From positions 480,666 through 544,665 of the forward strand of contig NZ_LWLS01000001.1 in NCBI RefSeq assembly GCF_001905095.1: 64,000 nucleotides of DNA, read 5' to 3'. Source of the stretch: Micromonospora sp. CB01531 (lineage in GTDB: Bacteria; Actinomycetota; Actinomycetes; Mycobacteriales; Micromonosporaceae). Below are positions 38,366-47,508 of this stretch, in pieces (within the stretch, counting starts at the first letter, position 1; each line of letters begins with the position of its first letter). Position numbers and translations under genes: made by a program. Under the pieces are notes generated by a model, which was not told the DNA's origin, searched no databases, and worked only from the letters and a program-made list of their open reading frames with translations.

Positions 38366-39412
38366 ATGGCGGCAGGGCCGGACCGGGAGAAGGCACTCGA
38401 CCTTGCTCTCGCTCAGATCGACAAGCAGTTCGGCAAGGGTTCGGTGATGCGGCTGGGGGAGCGGCCGGTCGTGCAGACCGCCGTGATCCCGACCAGCTCC
38501 ATCGCGCTCGACGTCGCGCTCGGCGTGGGCGGTCTGCCCCGTGGCCGGGTCATCGAGATCTACGGCCCGGAGTCCAGCGGTAAGACCACGGTCGCCCTGC
38601 ACGCGGTGGCCAACGCCCAGCGGGCGGGCGGCATCGCCGCCTTCATCGACGCCGAGCACGCGCTCGACCCGGAGTACGCGAAGGCCCTCGGCGTCGACAC
38701 CGACGCCCTGCTGGTCTCCCAGCCGGACACCGGCGAGCAGGCGCTGGAGATCGCGGACATGCTGGTCCGCTCCGGCGCGCTCGACATCATCGTGATCGAC
38801 TCGGTCGCCGCCCTGGTGCCGCGCGCCGAGATCGAGGGCGAGATGGGCGACAGCCACGTGGGTCTCCAGGCCCGGCTGATGAGCCAGGCGCTGCGCAAGA
38901 TCACCGGTGTGCTCAACAACACCGGCACCACGGCGATCTTCATCAACCAGCTGCGCGAGAAGATCGGCGTGATGTTCGGCAGCCCGGAGACCACTACCGG
39001 TGGTCGGGCGCTGAAGTTCTACGCCTCGGTCCGGCTCGACGTGCGCCGCATCGAGAGCCTCAAGGACGGCACCGACGTGGTCGGCAACCGCACCCGGGTC
39101 AAGGTCGTGAAGAACAAGGTCGCCGCGCCGTTCAAGCAGGCCGAGTTCGACATCATGTACGGCAAGGGCATCTCCCGCGAGGGGTCGCTGATCGACGTCG
39201 GCGTGGAGCAGGCGATCATCCGCAAGTCCGGCGCCTGGTACACCTACGACGGGGACCAGCTCGGCCAGGGCAAGGAGAAGGCCCGCGAGTTCCTCCGCGA
39301 GAACCCGGATGTGGCCGCCGAGATCGAGAAGAAGATCCTGGAGAAGCTCGGCGTCGGGGTCGGCGTGGGCGACGCCGCCGGTGGCCCGGAGCTGCCGCCG
39401 GTCGACTTCTGA
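38366..39412 (+). CDS. recA: DNA recombinase RecA
   Basis: A 348-residue RecA. Walker A is GPESSGKT (67-74), Walker B lies in [12 protein letters not shown], and the L2 loop region reads [20 protein letters not shown]. The C-terminal tail is acidic. RecA forms the strand-exchange filament and stimulates LexA self-cleavage. No intein interrupts it, unlike the M. tuberculosis gene. The ATG at 38366 gives the standard [20 protein letters not shown] start behind GCAGGGGTGG; a GTG 48 bp upstream is in frame but less likely. recX follows 8 bp after the stop, and an SOS box lies 134 bp before the start. Confidence 0.98.
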   Translation: MAAGPDREKALDLALAQIDKQFGKGSVMRLGERPVVQTAVIPTSSIALDVALGVGGLPRGRVIEIYGPESSGKTTVALHAVANAQRAGGIAAFIDAEHALDPEYAKALGVDTDALLVSQPDTGEQALEIADMLVRSGALDIIVIDSVAALVPRAEIEGEMGDSHVGLQARLMSQALRKITGVLNNTGTTAIFINQLREKIGVMFGSPETTTGGRALKFYASVRLDVRRIESLKDGTDVVGNRTRVKVVKNKVAAPFKQAEFDIMYGKGISREGSLIDVGVEQAIIRKSGAWYTYDGDQLGQGKEKAREFLRENPDVAAEIEKKILEKLGVGVGVGDAAGGPELPPVDF

Positions 39413-39420
39413 CCTGACCC

Positions 39421-40107
39421 GTGGCAGGACGACGCGCCCGTACGGGGCGGGGCTGGGACGCCAGCCCGCCCCGCACGGGTGACGCCACCACACCCCGCCC
39501 TCGCCGGGGCCGCGCCGAGGAGACCGATCCGGAGGCCGCGCCGGCCCCGCCCCGCGACGAGGCCGAAGCAGCCCGGGAGATCTGCCTGCGGCAGCTCGCG
39601 GTCCGGCCGCGTACCCGGGCCGAGCTGGCCGGCGCCCTCGCGAAGCGGGGCATCTCCGAGGAGGTCGCCGCCCAGGTCCTCGACCGGTACGACGAGGTGG
39701 GCATCATCGACGACGCCGCCTTCGCCCGCGCCTGGGTCACCAGCCGGCATACCGGCCGTGGGCTGGCGCGGCGGGCGCTCGCCAACGAGCTGCGCCAGCG
39801 CGGCGTCGACGGCGAGGTGGCCAGCGAGGCGCTGGGCGAGCTGGACGAGGAGACCGAGGCGGAGACCGCCCGGGCCCTGGTCGAGCGGAAGCTGCGGACC
39901 GCCCGGGGCGAGCCGGACGCGGTGTTCCGCCGCCTCGTGGGCATGCTGGCCCGCAAGGGGTACCCGCCGGGCGTGGCGATCCGGGCGGTGAAGGAGGCCC
40001 TGGCCGCGCAGAGCGCCGAGGCCGCCGAGTTCGCCGAGCACATCGACGCCGACGCGCTCGCGGACGCCGAGCACGAACTCGACCGGGACACCCGCACCCT
40101 CGACTGA
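39421..40107 (+). CDS. recX: RecA modulator RecX
   Basis: A 228-residue RecX. A basic, Pro-rich N-terminal extension of about 45 residues is followed by three three-helix repeats with typical blocks ICLRQLAVRPRTRAELAGAL, VLDRYDEVGIIDDAAFARAW, RALANELRQRGVDGEVASEA and RRLVGMLARKGYPPGVAIRA. RecX caps RecA filaments and limits their growth. The GTG start lies 8 bp after recA, so the two are co-transcribed. Confidence 0.93.
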   Translation: MAGRRARTGRGWDASPPRTGDATTPRPRRGRAEETDPEAAPAPPRDEAEAAREICLRQLAVRPRTRAELAGALAKRGISEEVAAQVLDRYDEVGIIDDAAFARAWVTSRHTGRGLARRALANELRQRGVDGEVASEALGELDEETEAETARALVERKLRTARGEPDAVFRRLVGMLARKGYPPGVAIRAVKEALAAQSAEAAEFAEHIDADALADAEHELDRDTRTLD

Positions 40108-40740
40108 CCGATCAGCGAAGTCCGGTGCGAGCCGGCGCCCTCGGGCCGCGGGTCGTCAAGGTCCGCACGACTTCTCCGAAAGTGTGGCCTTCCGCCGCCG
40201 CAAGACCACTCTTTCGGAGAAGTTGTGGCCTGCCCTCGCGACCACGCCGAGTGGCGCGCGGTGCGAGCGGAGGGTGGGTGGGATCTGCCTCGTGAGGGCC
40301 CCTGAGCAGGTCGGGAGGGTGATCGGCGAGCTTGCCCGGCGTGGGTTTTGTCCGGCGGTGTCCGGCATCTGATCAGCGCTGGGTGATGCCGCAACTTCTC
40401 TCCGTCCGGGTGGTTTGATCATGAGTTCTTGACCGAACGGCCTCCGGAGACCTAGCCTCGCCATACAGGCTCACATTGCCCGACCAGCGCAGGCTAAGCG
40501 CACAACATAGAACGCGTAACAGAACCGCATCACTTTGGGCCAGCTTCACCGGCCTTTGACGGCAGCACCGGACGGTCGGTCCGGTGCCACCGACAACTGC
40601 AACCGGCCGCCGGCGATGCTCTCCACGGGCACCGTCGACGGAAAGCTACCCACGGCCAGCCGCTCCGGTCGGGCGTCCAGAGCCGCAGGCGTGTGCCGTC
40701 GGCGCGCGGGCTGCGGCGCCGACGTTCAGGGGAGGCGGCC
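40108..40740. other. 633 bp intergenic region between recX and rny
   Basis: This stretch holds a long inverted repeat at 40166-40227. It then has a region without convincing genes, and a short hairpin around 40572-40594 (GCACCGGAC paired with GTCCGGTGC). ORFs here, including a 102-codon one on the minus strand at 40156-40464, have no ribosome site or family match and look accidental. The rny promoter presumably lies in the last 250 bp. GATCATGAGTTC near 40419 recurs near 331. Confidence 0.6.
40166..40227. repeat. Long inverted repeat after recX
   Basis: The arms 40166-40187 and 40206-40227 pair over 22 bp with two mismatches (core ACTTCTCCGAAAG), and three further pairs (CTT with AAG) form inside. 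The RNA would fold into a long hairpin 58 bp after the recX stop. It may be the recA-recX terminator, a small palindromic mobile element, or both. Confidence 0.7.
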
Positions 40741-40884
40741 ATGGTGGGGCGGGACAGGTTCACCGGTGATCCTCCGTGGGCCCTCGGCGGGCCGTCCGCC
40801 GGCGCCCGGGCCCGTGCCGGCCGCCGCAGCCTGATCGCCGGTGCGACCGGGACCGGCCGGGCCGGACTGGGCGGAGCGGCATGA
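40741..40884 (+). CDS. Candidate 47-residue ORF coupled to rny
   Basis: An ORF of 47 codons (MVGRDRFTGDPPWALGGPSA to GRAGLGGAA) has a strong AGGGGAGG ribosome site 5-6 bp before its ATG. Its TGA overlaps the rny ATG (ATGA), the coupling pattern used by real operons in this window. The product is basic, Gly/Ala/Arg-rich, with no recognisable domain or membrane helix. It may encode a real small protein or only a coupling leader for rny. Confidence 0.5.
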   Translation: MVGRDRFTGDPPWALGGPSAGARARAGRRSLIAGATGTGRAGLGGAA

Positions 40885-42647
40885 GCGCGTTCGAGGCCGT
40901 CATCCTCGTGCTGGTGCTGCTGCTCGCCGCGGTGGTGGTCGGTGCGGTCCTGCTCGGCGCGCGTACCCTGCGTCGGCTCAGTGTCACGCCCACCCCGGAG
41001 GACCCGGCCTTCATCGCCGAGAAGGATCGCCAGGAGCAGTCGCTGGCTGCCCTGCGCAGCGCCGCCGACGAGGCGAACAGCACCGCCGATGTGGCGAAGT
41101 CGGCCGCTGCGGCGGCCCGGGCCGAGGCGGCCGCCGCGAAGGCCGAGGCGAAGGCGGCTCGGGCCGAGGCCCGGCGGGTCCTGGACGATGCCCGCGCCGA
41201 GGCCGACACGGTGCTGGAGCGGGCGCACAAGCAGGCCGAGGCGGACGCCGAGCAGCTCCGCACCGCCGCCCGGCGCAGCGGCGAGCGGGAGGTGGCGGTG
41301 CTCGCCGCGACCACCCGCGAGCAGGCGGCCGAGGTCGAGCGCCGGGCCACCCGGATGGACGAGCGGGAGCGGCTGCACACCGAGGAGGTGGAGCGGCTCG
41401 CCGAGCGGGAACGGCAGCTCACGGCCGCCAGCGCTGCCCTGGCCGCCCGGGAGGCCGCGCTGGCCGAGCGGGAGCAGGCCCTCACCGAGGTGGAGGAGCA
41501 GCGCCGCCGCGAACTGGAGCGGGTCGCCGGGCTGACCGCCGAGGCGGCCCGGGTCGAGCTGGTCGAGTCGATCGAGAGCCAGGCCAAGCGGGAGGCCGCC
41601 CTGTTGGTCCGGGACATCGAGTCGGACGCCCGCAGCACCGCCGAGCAGCGGGCCCGGCACATCGTCGTGGACGCCATCCAGCGGGTCGCCAGCGAGCAGA
41701 CCGCGGAGAGCGTGGTGAGTGTCCTACACCTGCCGGGCGACGAGATGAAGGGGCGGATCATCGGCCGAGAGGGGCGCAACATCCGCGCCTTCGAATCGGT
41801 CACCGGGGTCAACCTGATCATCGACGACACCCCCGAGGCGGTGCTGCTCTCCTGCTTCGACCCGGTACGCCGGGAGGTCGGCCGGCTCACCCTCGAGAAG
41901 CTGGTGCTGGACGGCCGGATCCACCCGCACCGGATCGAGGAGGTCTACGACCAGGCCCGGCACGAGGTGGAGGAGCTCTGCCACCGGGCCGCCGAGGACG
42001 CCCTGGTCGAGGTCGGCATCACCGAGATCCACCCGGAGCTGGTCACCCTGCTGGGCCGGCTGCGCTACCGGACGTCGTACGGGCAGAACGTGCTCAAGCA
42101 CCTGGTGGAGACCGCGCACATCGCCGGGACCATGGCCGCCGAGCTGCGGCTGGACGTGCCGACGATCAAGCGCTGCGCGTTCCTGCACGACATCGGCAAG
42201 GCGCTCACCCACGAGGTGGAGGGGAGCCACGCCATCATCGGCGCGGACCTGGCCCGCAAGTACGGCGAGAGCGAGGACGTGGTGCACGCCATCGAGGCGC
42301 ACCACAACGAGGTGCCGCCGCAGACCATCGAGGCGGTCCTCACCCAGGCCTCCGATGCCTGCTCCGGTGGCCGGCCGGGGGCGCGGCGGGAGAGCCTGGA
42401 GGCGTACGTCAAGCGGCTGGAGCGGATCGAGGAGATCGCGGCCGGCAAGCTCGGCGTGGAGAAGGTCTTCGCCATGCAGGCGGGCCGGGAGATCCGGGTG
42501 ATGGTCAAGCCGGAGGACGTCGACGACATCGGCGCGGCGGTGCTGGCCCGGGATGTGGCCAAGCAGATCGAGGAGGAGCTGACCTATCCGGGCCAGATCC
42601 GGGTGACGGTGGTCCGCGAGTCCCGGGTCACCGAGATCGCCCGCTGA
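40881..42647 (+). CDS. rny: Ribonuclease Y
   Basis: A 588-residue RNase Y. One N-terminal membrane helix (VILVLVLLLAAVVVGAVLLG) anchors the protein. A long Ala/Glu/Arg coiled coil follows (about 45-270), then a KH domain with the GXXG loop GRIIGREGRNIRAFE and an HD domain with FLHDIGKALTHEVEGSHAII. The C-terminal domain ends in PGQIRVTVVRESR. RNase Y cleaves mRNA endonucleolytically at the membrane in organisms with this degradosome type. The ATG at 40881 is coupled to a small upstream ORF. A textbook terminator follows. Confidence 0.95.
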   Translation: MSAFEAVILVLVLLLAAVVVGAVLLGARTLRRLSVTPTPEDPAFIAEKDRQEQSLAALRSAADEANSTADVAKSAAAAARAEAAAAKAEAKAARAEARRVLDDARAEADTVLERAHKQAEADAEQLRTAARRSGEREVAVLAATTREQAAEVERRATRMDERERLHTEEVERLAERERQLTAASAALAAREAALAEREQALTEVEEQRRRELERVAGLTAEAARVELVESIESQAKREAALLVRDIESDARSTAEQRARHIVVDAIQRVASEQTAESVVSVLHLPGDEMKGRIIGREGRNIRAFESVTGVNLIIDDTPEAVLLSCFDPVRREVGRLTLEKLVLDGRIHPHRIEEVYDQARHEVEELCHRAAEDALVEVGITEIHPELVTLLGRLRYRTSYGQNVLKHLVETAHIAGTMAAELRLDVPTIKRCAFLHDIGKALTHEVEGSHAIIGADLARKYGESEDVVHAIEAHHNEVPPQTIEAVLTQASDACSGGRPGARRESLEAYVKRLERIEEIAAGKLGVEKVFAMQAGREIRVMVKPEDVDDIGAAVLARDVAKQIEEELTYPGQIRVTVVRESRVTEIAR

Positions 42648-42660
42648 CCGCAGAGATGCA

Positions 42661-42694
42661 GAAGGGCCGGCCCGGGAAACCGGGCCGGCCCTTC
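42661..42694. terminator. Perfect hairpin terminator between rny and gluD
   Basis: A perfect 15 bp stem (42661-42675 with 42680-42694) closes with a GAAA tetraloop. It lies 13 bp after rny and 15 bp after the convergent gluD stop, so it probably serves both. Confidence 0.9.
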
Positions 42695-42709
42695 GCCGTA
42701 CGGGTCGGA

Positions 42710-43684
42710 TCAGATGACGCCTCCGCCGGCACCCTCGGCCTGCGACGTGAGCGCCACGGGCGGCGGGTTCTGCGCCGGCGTGCCGGCGGTCTTGCGGCCG
42801 CGGGAGAGGCGGTGCTGGACGTACTGGGCCAGCTTCGACAGCGAGTAGTTGACCGCGATGAAGAGCACGGCGATCACGACGTAGACCTGGATCGGGTTGC
42901 CCAGCACGCCGATGATCTGCTTGCCGATGTTGAGCGTCTCCTCGTAGCTGATGATGAAGCCGAGCGAGGTGTCCTTGAGTACCACGACGAGCTGGCTGAT
43001 CAGCGCCGGGAGCATGATCCGGAACGCCTGCGGCAGCAGGATCATCCGGGTGGTCTGCAACGGGGAGAGGCCGATCGCGGCGGCGGCCTCCGCCTGGCCG
43101 CCCGGCAGCCCCTCCATGCCGGAGCGGATGATCTCGGCGATCACCACCGAGTTGTAGATGGTCAGACCGATGACCAGGTACCAGAGGTTGTCCCACGAGA
43201 TGCCGAACTCGGGGAAGCCGCGTGCCACGAAGAAGATCGTGATGACGACGGGCAGCCCCCGGAACACCTCGACGCAGACCCGGGTCACCGCCGACAGCAG
43301 CACGTTCAGCCCGCGCAGCAGGTACGCCACCGGTGTGGCCAGCCCGGTGTAGCGCCGTCGGGCCAGGCTCTTGAGCTGGATCCGCAGCACGGCGATCAGG
43401 GTCCCCACGACCAGCGAGGACACGATGGCCAGGGCGGCGGCGATCAGCGTGTTCTTCAGGCCGAGCCCGATCCGGTCCCAGACCTGGGAGAAGTTCTCGT
43501 TGCCGGGGTCGACCAGCGGGCCCCACAGCTCCATCGAGAACTGGCCCTTGTCGGACAGCGGCCGGTAGATCAGGAAGTACGCCCCGACGAGCACCACGAC
43601 GGTGGCGACCAGGCTGCTGATCAGGGTGATCCGTCGTTGCCGGGGGCCGGGGACGTCGTACAGGACGCTGTTCTGCTGACTCAT
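42710..43684 (-). CDS. gluD: Glutamate-type ABC transporter permease GluD
   Basis: A 324-residue polar amino-acid permease of the HisM type. It has a first helix (LISSLVATVVVLVGAYFLIY), a loop of about 45 residues and then five further helices. The EAA loop reads GQAEAAAAIGLSPLQTTRMI. The C-terminal tail is hydrophilic. It is coupled to gluC by a 4 bp overlap and is the last gene of gluA-gluB-gluC-gluD. Confidence 0.92.
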   Translation of the reverse strand: MSQQNSVLYDVPGPRQRRITLISSLVATVVVLVGAYFLIYRPLSDKGQFSMELWGPLVDPGNENFSQVWDRIGLGLKNTLIAAALAIVSSLVVGTLIAVLRIQLKSLARRRYTGLATPVAYLLRGLNVLLSAVTRVCVEVFRGLPVVITIFFVARGFPEFGISWDNLWYLVIGLTIYNSVVIAEIIRSGMEGLPGGQAEAAAAIGLSPLQTTRMILLPQAFRIMLPALISQLVVVLKDTSLGFIISYEETLNIGKQIIGVLGNPIQVYVVIAVLFIAVNYSLSKLAQYVQHRLSRGRKTAGTPAQNPPPVALTSQAEGAGGGVI

Positions 43685-44388
43685 CGGGCCACCGCCTGTC
43701 GCTTCTCGATCCGGTCGAGCAGGGCACCGAGCGGCACCGTCATGATCAGGTAGCCGATGGAGATGCCGATGGCGACCGGGATGAAGGCGTAGCCCTCGGC
43801 CGAGGTGAGCTGGTCGGCGGTCTGGGACAGGTCACCGACCACGCCGAAGAAGCCCACCAGCGCGGAGTTCTTGATCATCGCGATGATCACCGAACCGAGC
43901 GGCACCACCGACGCCTTCCAGGACTGCGGCAGGACCACGTAGCGCAGGTTCTGGCCGAAGGTGAGACCGAGTGAGCGGGCAGCCTCGGCCTGACCGGCCG
44001 GCACCGCGTTCACCCCGGACCGCAGCGCCTCGCAGACGAACGCCGCGGTGTAGAGCACCAGAGCGATCAGCGCGAAGCGGAAGTACGGCAGGTCGGTGCT
44101 GAGCCGCCTGAAGACCACGTCCAGGCCGGGGATCCGCAGGAAGTCCGCGTTGGAGCCCAGCGCCGGCAGGCCGAAGGCGGCGAAGAACATCACCACGGTC
44201 AGCGGCATGTTCCGGAAGATGTTCACGTAGGCGGTGCCGACGGCGCGGAGCGGCGGCACCGGGGAGATCCGGAGCACCGCCACGACGGCGCCCAGGATCA
44301 GGGCGCCGATCGCGGCGAGTACGCAGATCTGGAGGGTGAGCCAGAAACCACCCGCAAACACGTCGAACTTGTCGATGAGCACACTCAC
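43681..44388 (-). CDS. gluC: Glutamate-type ABC transporter permease GluC
   Basis: A 235-residue HisM-type permease. It shows FWLTLQICVLAAIGALILGA, the conserved FRNMPLTVVMFFAAFG segment and the EAA loop GQAEAARSLGLTFGQNLRYV. The start is a GTG at 44388. It forms the transmembrane channel with GluD. It lies 41 bp after gluB. Confidence 0.92.
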   Translation of the reverse strand: MSVLIDKFDVFAGGFWLTLQICVLAAIGALILGAVVAVLRISPVPPLRAVGTAYVNIFRNMPLTVVMFFAAFGLPALGSNADFLRIPGLDVVFRRLSTDLPYFRFALIALVLYTAAFVCEALRSGVNAVPAGQAEAARSLGLTFGQNLRYVVLPQSWKASVVPLGSVIIAMIKNSALVGFFGVVGDLSQTADQLTSAEGYAFIPVAIGISIGYLIMTVPLGALLDRIEKRQAVAR

Positions 44389-44429
44389 GGGTCGGTGTTC
44401 CTTCCCACCCTCCAGATCGAACGATCAGC

Positions 44430-45314
44430 TCAGTAGCGGTTGATGGTCGGGGCCGTGCCCAGCTGCGCGCCGAACTTGCCGGCGGTGTCGTCCCAGGCCT
44501 TCTTCCAACGGCCGTCCTGCATGGCCTTCTCCAGGACGTCGTTGATGAAGTTCCGGAAGTCGGTGTCCTCCTTCTTCACGCCGATGCCGTACGGCTCCTT
44601 GGTGAAGTTCTCGCCGGCGAGCTTGAAGGAGGCCTCGTCCTTGGCGACGTAGCCGAGCAGGATCACGTTGTCCGTGGTCACCGCGTCCACCTGGCCGCCC
44701 TTGAGGGCGTCGCGGCACTTGTCGTAGGTGTCGAAGAGCACCAGCTGGGTGGCCACGTCCTTGACGTGCTTCTTGATCTCCTCAGCCGGGGTGGAGCCGG
44801 TGACCGAGCAGACCTTCTTGGTGCCGTCCTGGAACGAGTCCGGCCCGGTGATCGTGGTGTCGTCCTTCTTCACCAGGATGTTCTGGCCGGCCTCGTAGTA
44901 CGGCCCGGCGAAGGCGATGCGCTCCTTGCGCTTGTCGTTGATCGTGTAGGTCGCGGCGACCAGGTCGACGCTGCCATCGACGATCTTGTCCTCACGGACC
45001 TTCGACGGCGTCTCGACGTACTCGATCTTGTCCTCGGGGATGCCGAGTTCCTTGACGATGATCTTCGCGACCTCGACGTCGAAGCCCTCCGGCTTGCCCG
45101 ACAGGCCCTTCAGGCCGAAGCCCGGCTGGTCGAACTTGGTGCCGACCTTGATCTTCTGGGCCTTGCTCAGCCGCTCCATGGTGCTGCCGGCGGCGAACGA
45201 CTTGCTGCCCGAGCCGGTGCCCTCGTCGCCCTTGTTGTCACCGCAGGCGGTCATCCCGAGCGCCAGGGCGGCCGCGGCGGCGACCGCCGCCATACGCTTC
45301 ATGCGCATACTCAT
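44430..45314 (-). CDS. gluB: Glutamate-binding lipoprotein GluB
   Basis: A 294-residue family 3 solute-binding lipoprotein. The signal peptide ends in the lipobox MTAC (Cys24). The mature part shows KIKVGTKFDQPGFGLKGLSG, GFDVEVAKIIVKELGIPEDK and the DLVAATYTINDKRKERIAFA block typical of glutamate/glutamine binders. Its position between gluA and gluC supports the name. Start codon ATG with an AAGGAGAT ribosome site. Confidence 0.92.
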   Translation of the reverse strand: MSMRMKRMAAVAAAAALALGMTACGDNKGDEGTGSGSKSFAAGSTMERLSKAQKIKVGTKFDQPGFGLKGLSGKPEGFDVEVAKIIVKELGIPEDKIEYVETPSKVREDKIVDGSVDLVAATYTINDKRKERIAFAGPYYEAGQNILVKKDDTTITGPDSFQDGTKKVCSVTGSTPAEEIKKHVKDVATQLVLFDTYDKCRDALKGGQVDAVTTDNVILLGYVAKDEASFKLAGENFTKEPYGIGVKKEDTDFRNFINDVLEKAMQDGRWKKAWDDTAGKFGAQLGTAPTINRY

Positions 45315-45364
45315 CTCCTTTTCGACAGAAGCCGCCGGGGGACGGCGCGCTCCACTACGAATGC

Positions 45365-46111
45365 CTAGTGCGTGAGAATCTTGGAGAGGAAATCCTTCGC
45401 CCGCTCGCTGCGCGGGTTCGCGAAGAACTCCGTCGGCGGTGCGTCCTCGACCAGCTGACCGTCGGCCATGAAGATCACCCGGTTGGCCGCGTGCCGGGCG
45501 AAGCCCATCTCGTGAGTGACCACCACCATGGTCATGCCGTCGCGGGCCAGCGAGGTCATCACGTCCAGCACCTCGCCGACCATCTCCGGGTCGAGCGCGC
45601 TGGTCGGCTCGTCGAAGAGCATCGCCTTGGGCTGCATGGCCAGCGCACGGGCGATGGCCGCCCGCTGCTGCTGGCCGCCGGAGAGTTGGGCGGGGTACTT
45701 GTCGGCCTGGTTGGCAATGCCGACCCGGTCGAGCAGGGCCAGGCCGCGCTCGCGGGCGGCGGCCGGCTTCTCCTTGCGGACCTTGACCGGGCCGAGCGTG
45801 ACGTTCTCCAGGATGGTCTTGTGCGCGAAGAGGTTGAACGACTGGAAGACCATGCCGACCTCGCTGCGCAGCTTCGCCAGCGCCTTGCCCTCGGCCGGCA
45901 GCGGCTGCCCGTCGAAGGTGATGGTGCCCGAGCTGATCGGCTCCAGCCGGTTGATCGTCCGGCAGAGCGTCGACTTGCCGGAGCCGGAGGGGCCGATCAC
46001 CACGACCACCTCACCCCTGCCGACGGAGAGCGAGACGTCGTCGAGCACGTGCAGCGGGCCGAACCACTTGTTGACCCCGTCCAGCACGATGAGCGGTTCG
46101 CCCGTCGTCAC
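45365..46111 (-). CDS. gluA: Glutamate-type ABC transporter ATPase GluA
   Basis: A 248-residue polar-amino-acid ATPase. Walker A is GPSGSGKST, the signature is [17 protein letters not shown], Walker B is [16 protein letters not shown], and the switch His is in [17 protein letters not shown]. The GTG at 46111 gives the usual short N terminus [20 protein letters not shown]; an in-frame GTG at 46120 or ATGs further upstream are possible. First gene of gluABCD, 50 bp before gluB, divergent from selD. Confidence 0.92.
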   Translation of the reverse strand: MTTGEPLIVLDGVNKWFGPLHVLDDVSLSVGRGEVVVVIGPSGSGKSTLCRTINRLEPISSGTITFDGQPLPAEGKALAKLRSEVGMVFQSFNLFAHKTILENVTLGPVKVRKEKPAAARERGLALLDRVGIANQADKYPAQLSGGQQQRAAIARALAMQPKAMLFDEPTSALDPEMVGEVLDVMTSLARDGMTMVVVTHEMGFARHAANRVIFMADGQLVEDAPPTEFFANPRSERAKDFLSKILTH

Positions 46112-46208
46112 GTCGTCCACCGTCCCTGTCCGTGGAGATAAGCCGGGGTCGGTCGACCCCCGGTTGGGCAACTCTAGGCGGGGCCACATGGCGGAACGCA
46201 ACTCGAAC

Positions 46209-46225
46209 GGTCACAGTGAGGTAAC
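46209..46225 (+). promoter_or_regulatory. GGTCACAG-N3-GGTAAC motif, copy 1
   Basis: The 17 bp sequence GGTCACAGTGAGGTAAC lies 92 bp before selD in the selD-gluA divergent region. It matches 47404-47420 at all fixed positions. Confidence 0.4.
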
Positions 46226-46316
46226 ACCGGTCGCCCACGTACCGGGGAGTCCGATTTCTGCTACGTACCGGCCCGCTCCGGTGGCGGACCGGGCACCACG
46301 CGGAGATCATGTGGGG

Positions 46317-47306
46317 ATGACCCATCCGCTCCGGCTGACCGATTACGCCCGTGGCGGCGGCTGCGCCTGCAAGATTCCGCCCGGCGAGCTGGAGGCCATG
46401 GTCGCCGGGCTCGGCCCGGCCGCCGGCGCCGCCGACCTGCTGGTCGGCCTCGACCACGGCGACGACGCCGCGGTGGTCCGGCTGGACGAGCGGACCGGCC
46501 TGGTGAGCACCGTGGACTTCTTCACCCCGGTGGTGGACGACGCGTACGACTGGGGCCGGATCGCCGCGACCAACGCGCTCTCCGACGTGTACGCCATGGG
46601 CGGCACCCCACTGGTCGCGCTCAACCTGCTCTGCTGGCCCCGGGAGGTGCTGCCGGTGGAGTTGGCCCGGGAGGTGCTGCGTGGCGGCCAGGACGTGGCC
46701 CGGGAGGCCGGCTGCCACCTGGCCGGTGGGCACAGCGTGGACGATGACGGCCCGAAGTACGGCCTCGCGGTCAGCGGCGTGGTGCGGCCGGAGGAACTCA
46801 TCACCCTGGACGGCGGCCGGGCCGGCCTGCCGCTGTCGCTGACCAAGCCGCTCGGCGTCGGGGTGCTGAACAGCCGGCACAAGCGGACCGGGGAGCGGTT
46901 CCCGGAGGCGGTCGCCTCGATGACCCGGCTCAACCGGGACGCGGCCCGGGCGGCGATCGCCGCCGGCATCCGCTGCGGCACCGACGTCACCGGGTTCGGG
47001 CTGCTCGGGCACGCCTCGAAGCTGGCCCGGGCCAGCCGGCTGACCATCGCCATCGACGCCGCGGCCGTGCCCTACCTGCCCGGCGCCCGGGAAGCGCTGC
47101 GGGACGGGTACGTCAGCGGCGGTACCCGCCGGAACCTGGACTGGGTGACCCCGTGGACCGACTTCGGCGGCCTCGACGAGGGGGAGCGGCTGCTGCTGGC
47201 CGACGCGCAGACCTCCGGCGGGCTGCTGGTGGCGGGCGAGATCCCCGGCGCCACGGTGATCGGCGAGCTGCTGCCCGCGAGCGAGCACCTCATCCGGGTC
47301 CGCTGA
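46317..47306 (+). CDS. selD: Selenide, water dikinase (selenophosphate synthetase)
   Basis: A 329-residue SelD. The catalytic N-terminal glycine-rich loop GGGCACKIPPGELE has Cys16 and Lys19 at the positions of Escherichia coli Cys17 and Lys20, so the active-site residue is Cys and not Sec. The nucleotide-binding AIR-synthase fold shows DDAAVVRLDE, TVDFFTPVVDDAYDWGRIAA, NALSDVYAMGG, LAGGHSVDDD and GTDVTGFGLLGH. It makes selenophosphate from selenide and ATP. selA, selB and tRNA-Sec are not in the window. ATG at 46317; a GTG 6 bp upstream is also in frame and better spaced from GGAG. Confidence 0.94.
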   Translation: MTHPLRLTDYARGGGCACKIPPGELEAMVAGLGPAAGAADLLVGLDHGDDAAVVRLDERTGLVSTVDFFTPVVDDAYDWGRIAATNALSDVYAMGGTPLVALNLLCWPREVLPVELAREVLRGGQDVAREAGCHLAGGHSVDDDGPKYGLAVSGVVRPEELITLDGGRAGLPLSLTKPLGVGVLNSRHKRTGERFPEAVASMTRLNRDAARAAIAAGIRCGTDVTGFGLLGHASKLARASRLTIAIDAAAVPYLPGAREALRDGYVSGGTRRNLDWVTPWTDFGGLDEGERLLLADAQTSGGLLVAGEIPGATVIGELLPASEHLIRVR

Positions 47307-47392
47307 CCGCCATGTCGCTCTCCCGGACGGGGCACCATACCCGATAAACTGTCATCTTCCCGCTACTCGAAGCGATGACGCTCGAGGAAATT

Positions 47393-47422
47393 TTGCCCGG
47401 AATGGTCACAGACCGGTAACTT
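47393..47422 (+). promoter_or_regulatory. Candidate promoter of the gene at 47509
   Basis: TTGCCC (47393-47398) and TAACTT (47417-47422) are 18 bp apart. The region overlaps the second copy of the GGTCACAG-N3-GGTAAC motif. Confidence 0.4.
47404..47420 (+). promoter_or_regulatory. GGTCACAG-N3-GGTAAC motif, copy 2
   Basis: GGTCACAGACCGGTAAC, identical to 46209-46225 except for the three central bases, in the selD to 47509 intergenic space. Confidence 0.4.
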
Positions 47423-47508
47423 GCCCCCGGCTGAGGTCAAATGCACCCCACCATCGTCAGTAAGGCCCGATCCGGAGGCCGGTGGGACGAGCACAGCGAG
47501 GAGGCGGC

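Noticed and set aside
38366..39412. Intein in recA as in M. tuberculosis
   Set aside because: The protein is uninterrupted and of normal length.
40156..40464. 102-codon minus-strand ORF in the recX-rny gap
   Set aside because: It spans the long inverted repeat, has no ribosome site and no recognisable domain.
47307..47508. Possible tRNA-Sec or structured RNA after selD
   Set aside because: No acceptor stem, long variable arm or CCA-like end could be drawn; only promoter-like elements are visible.
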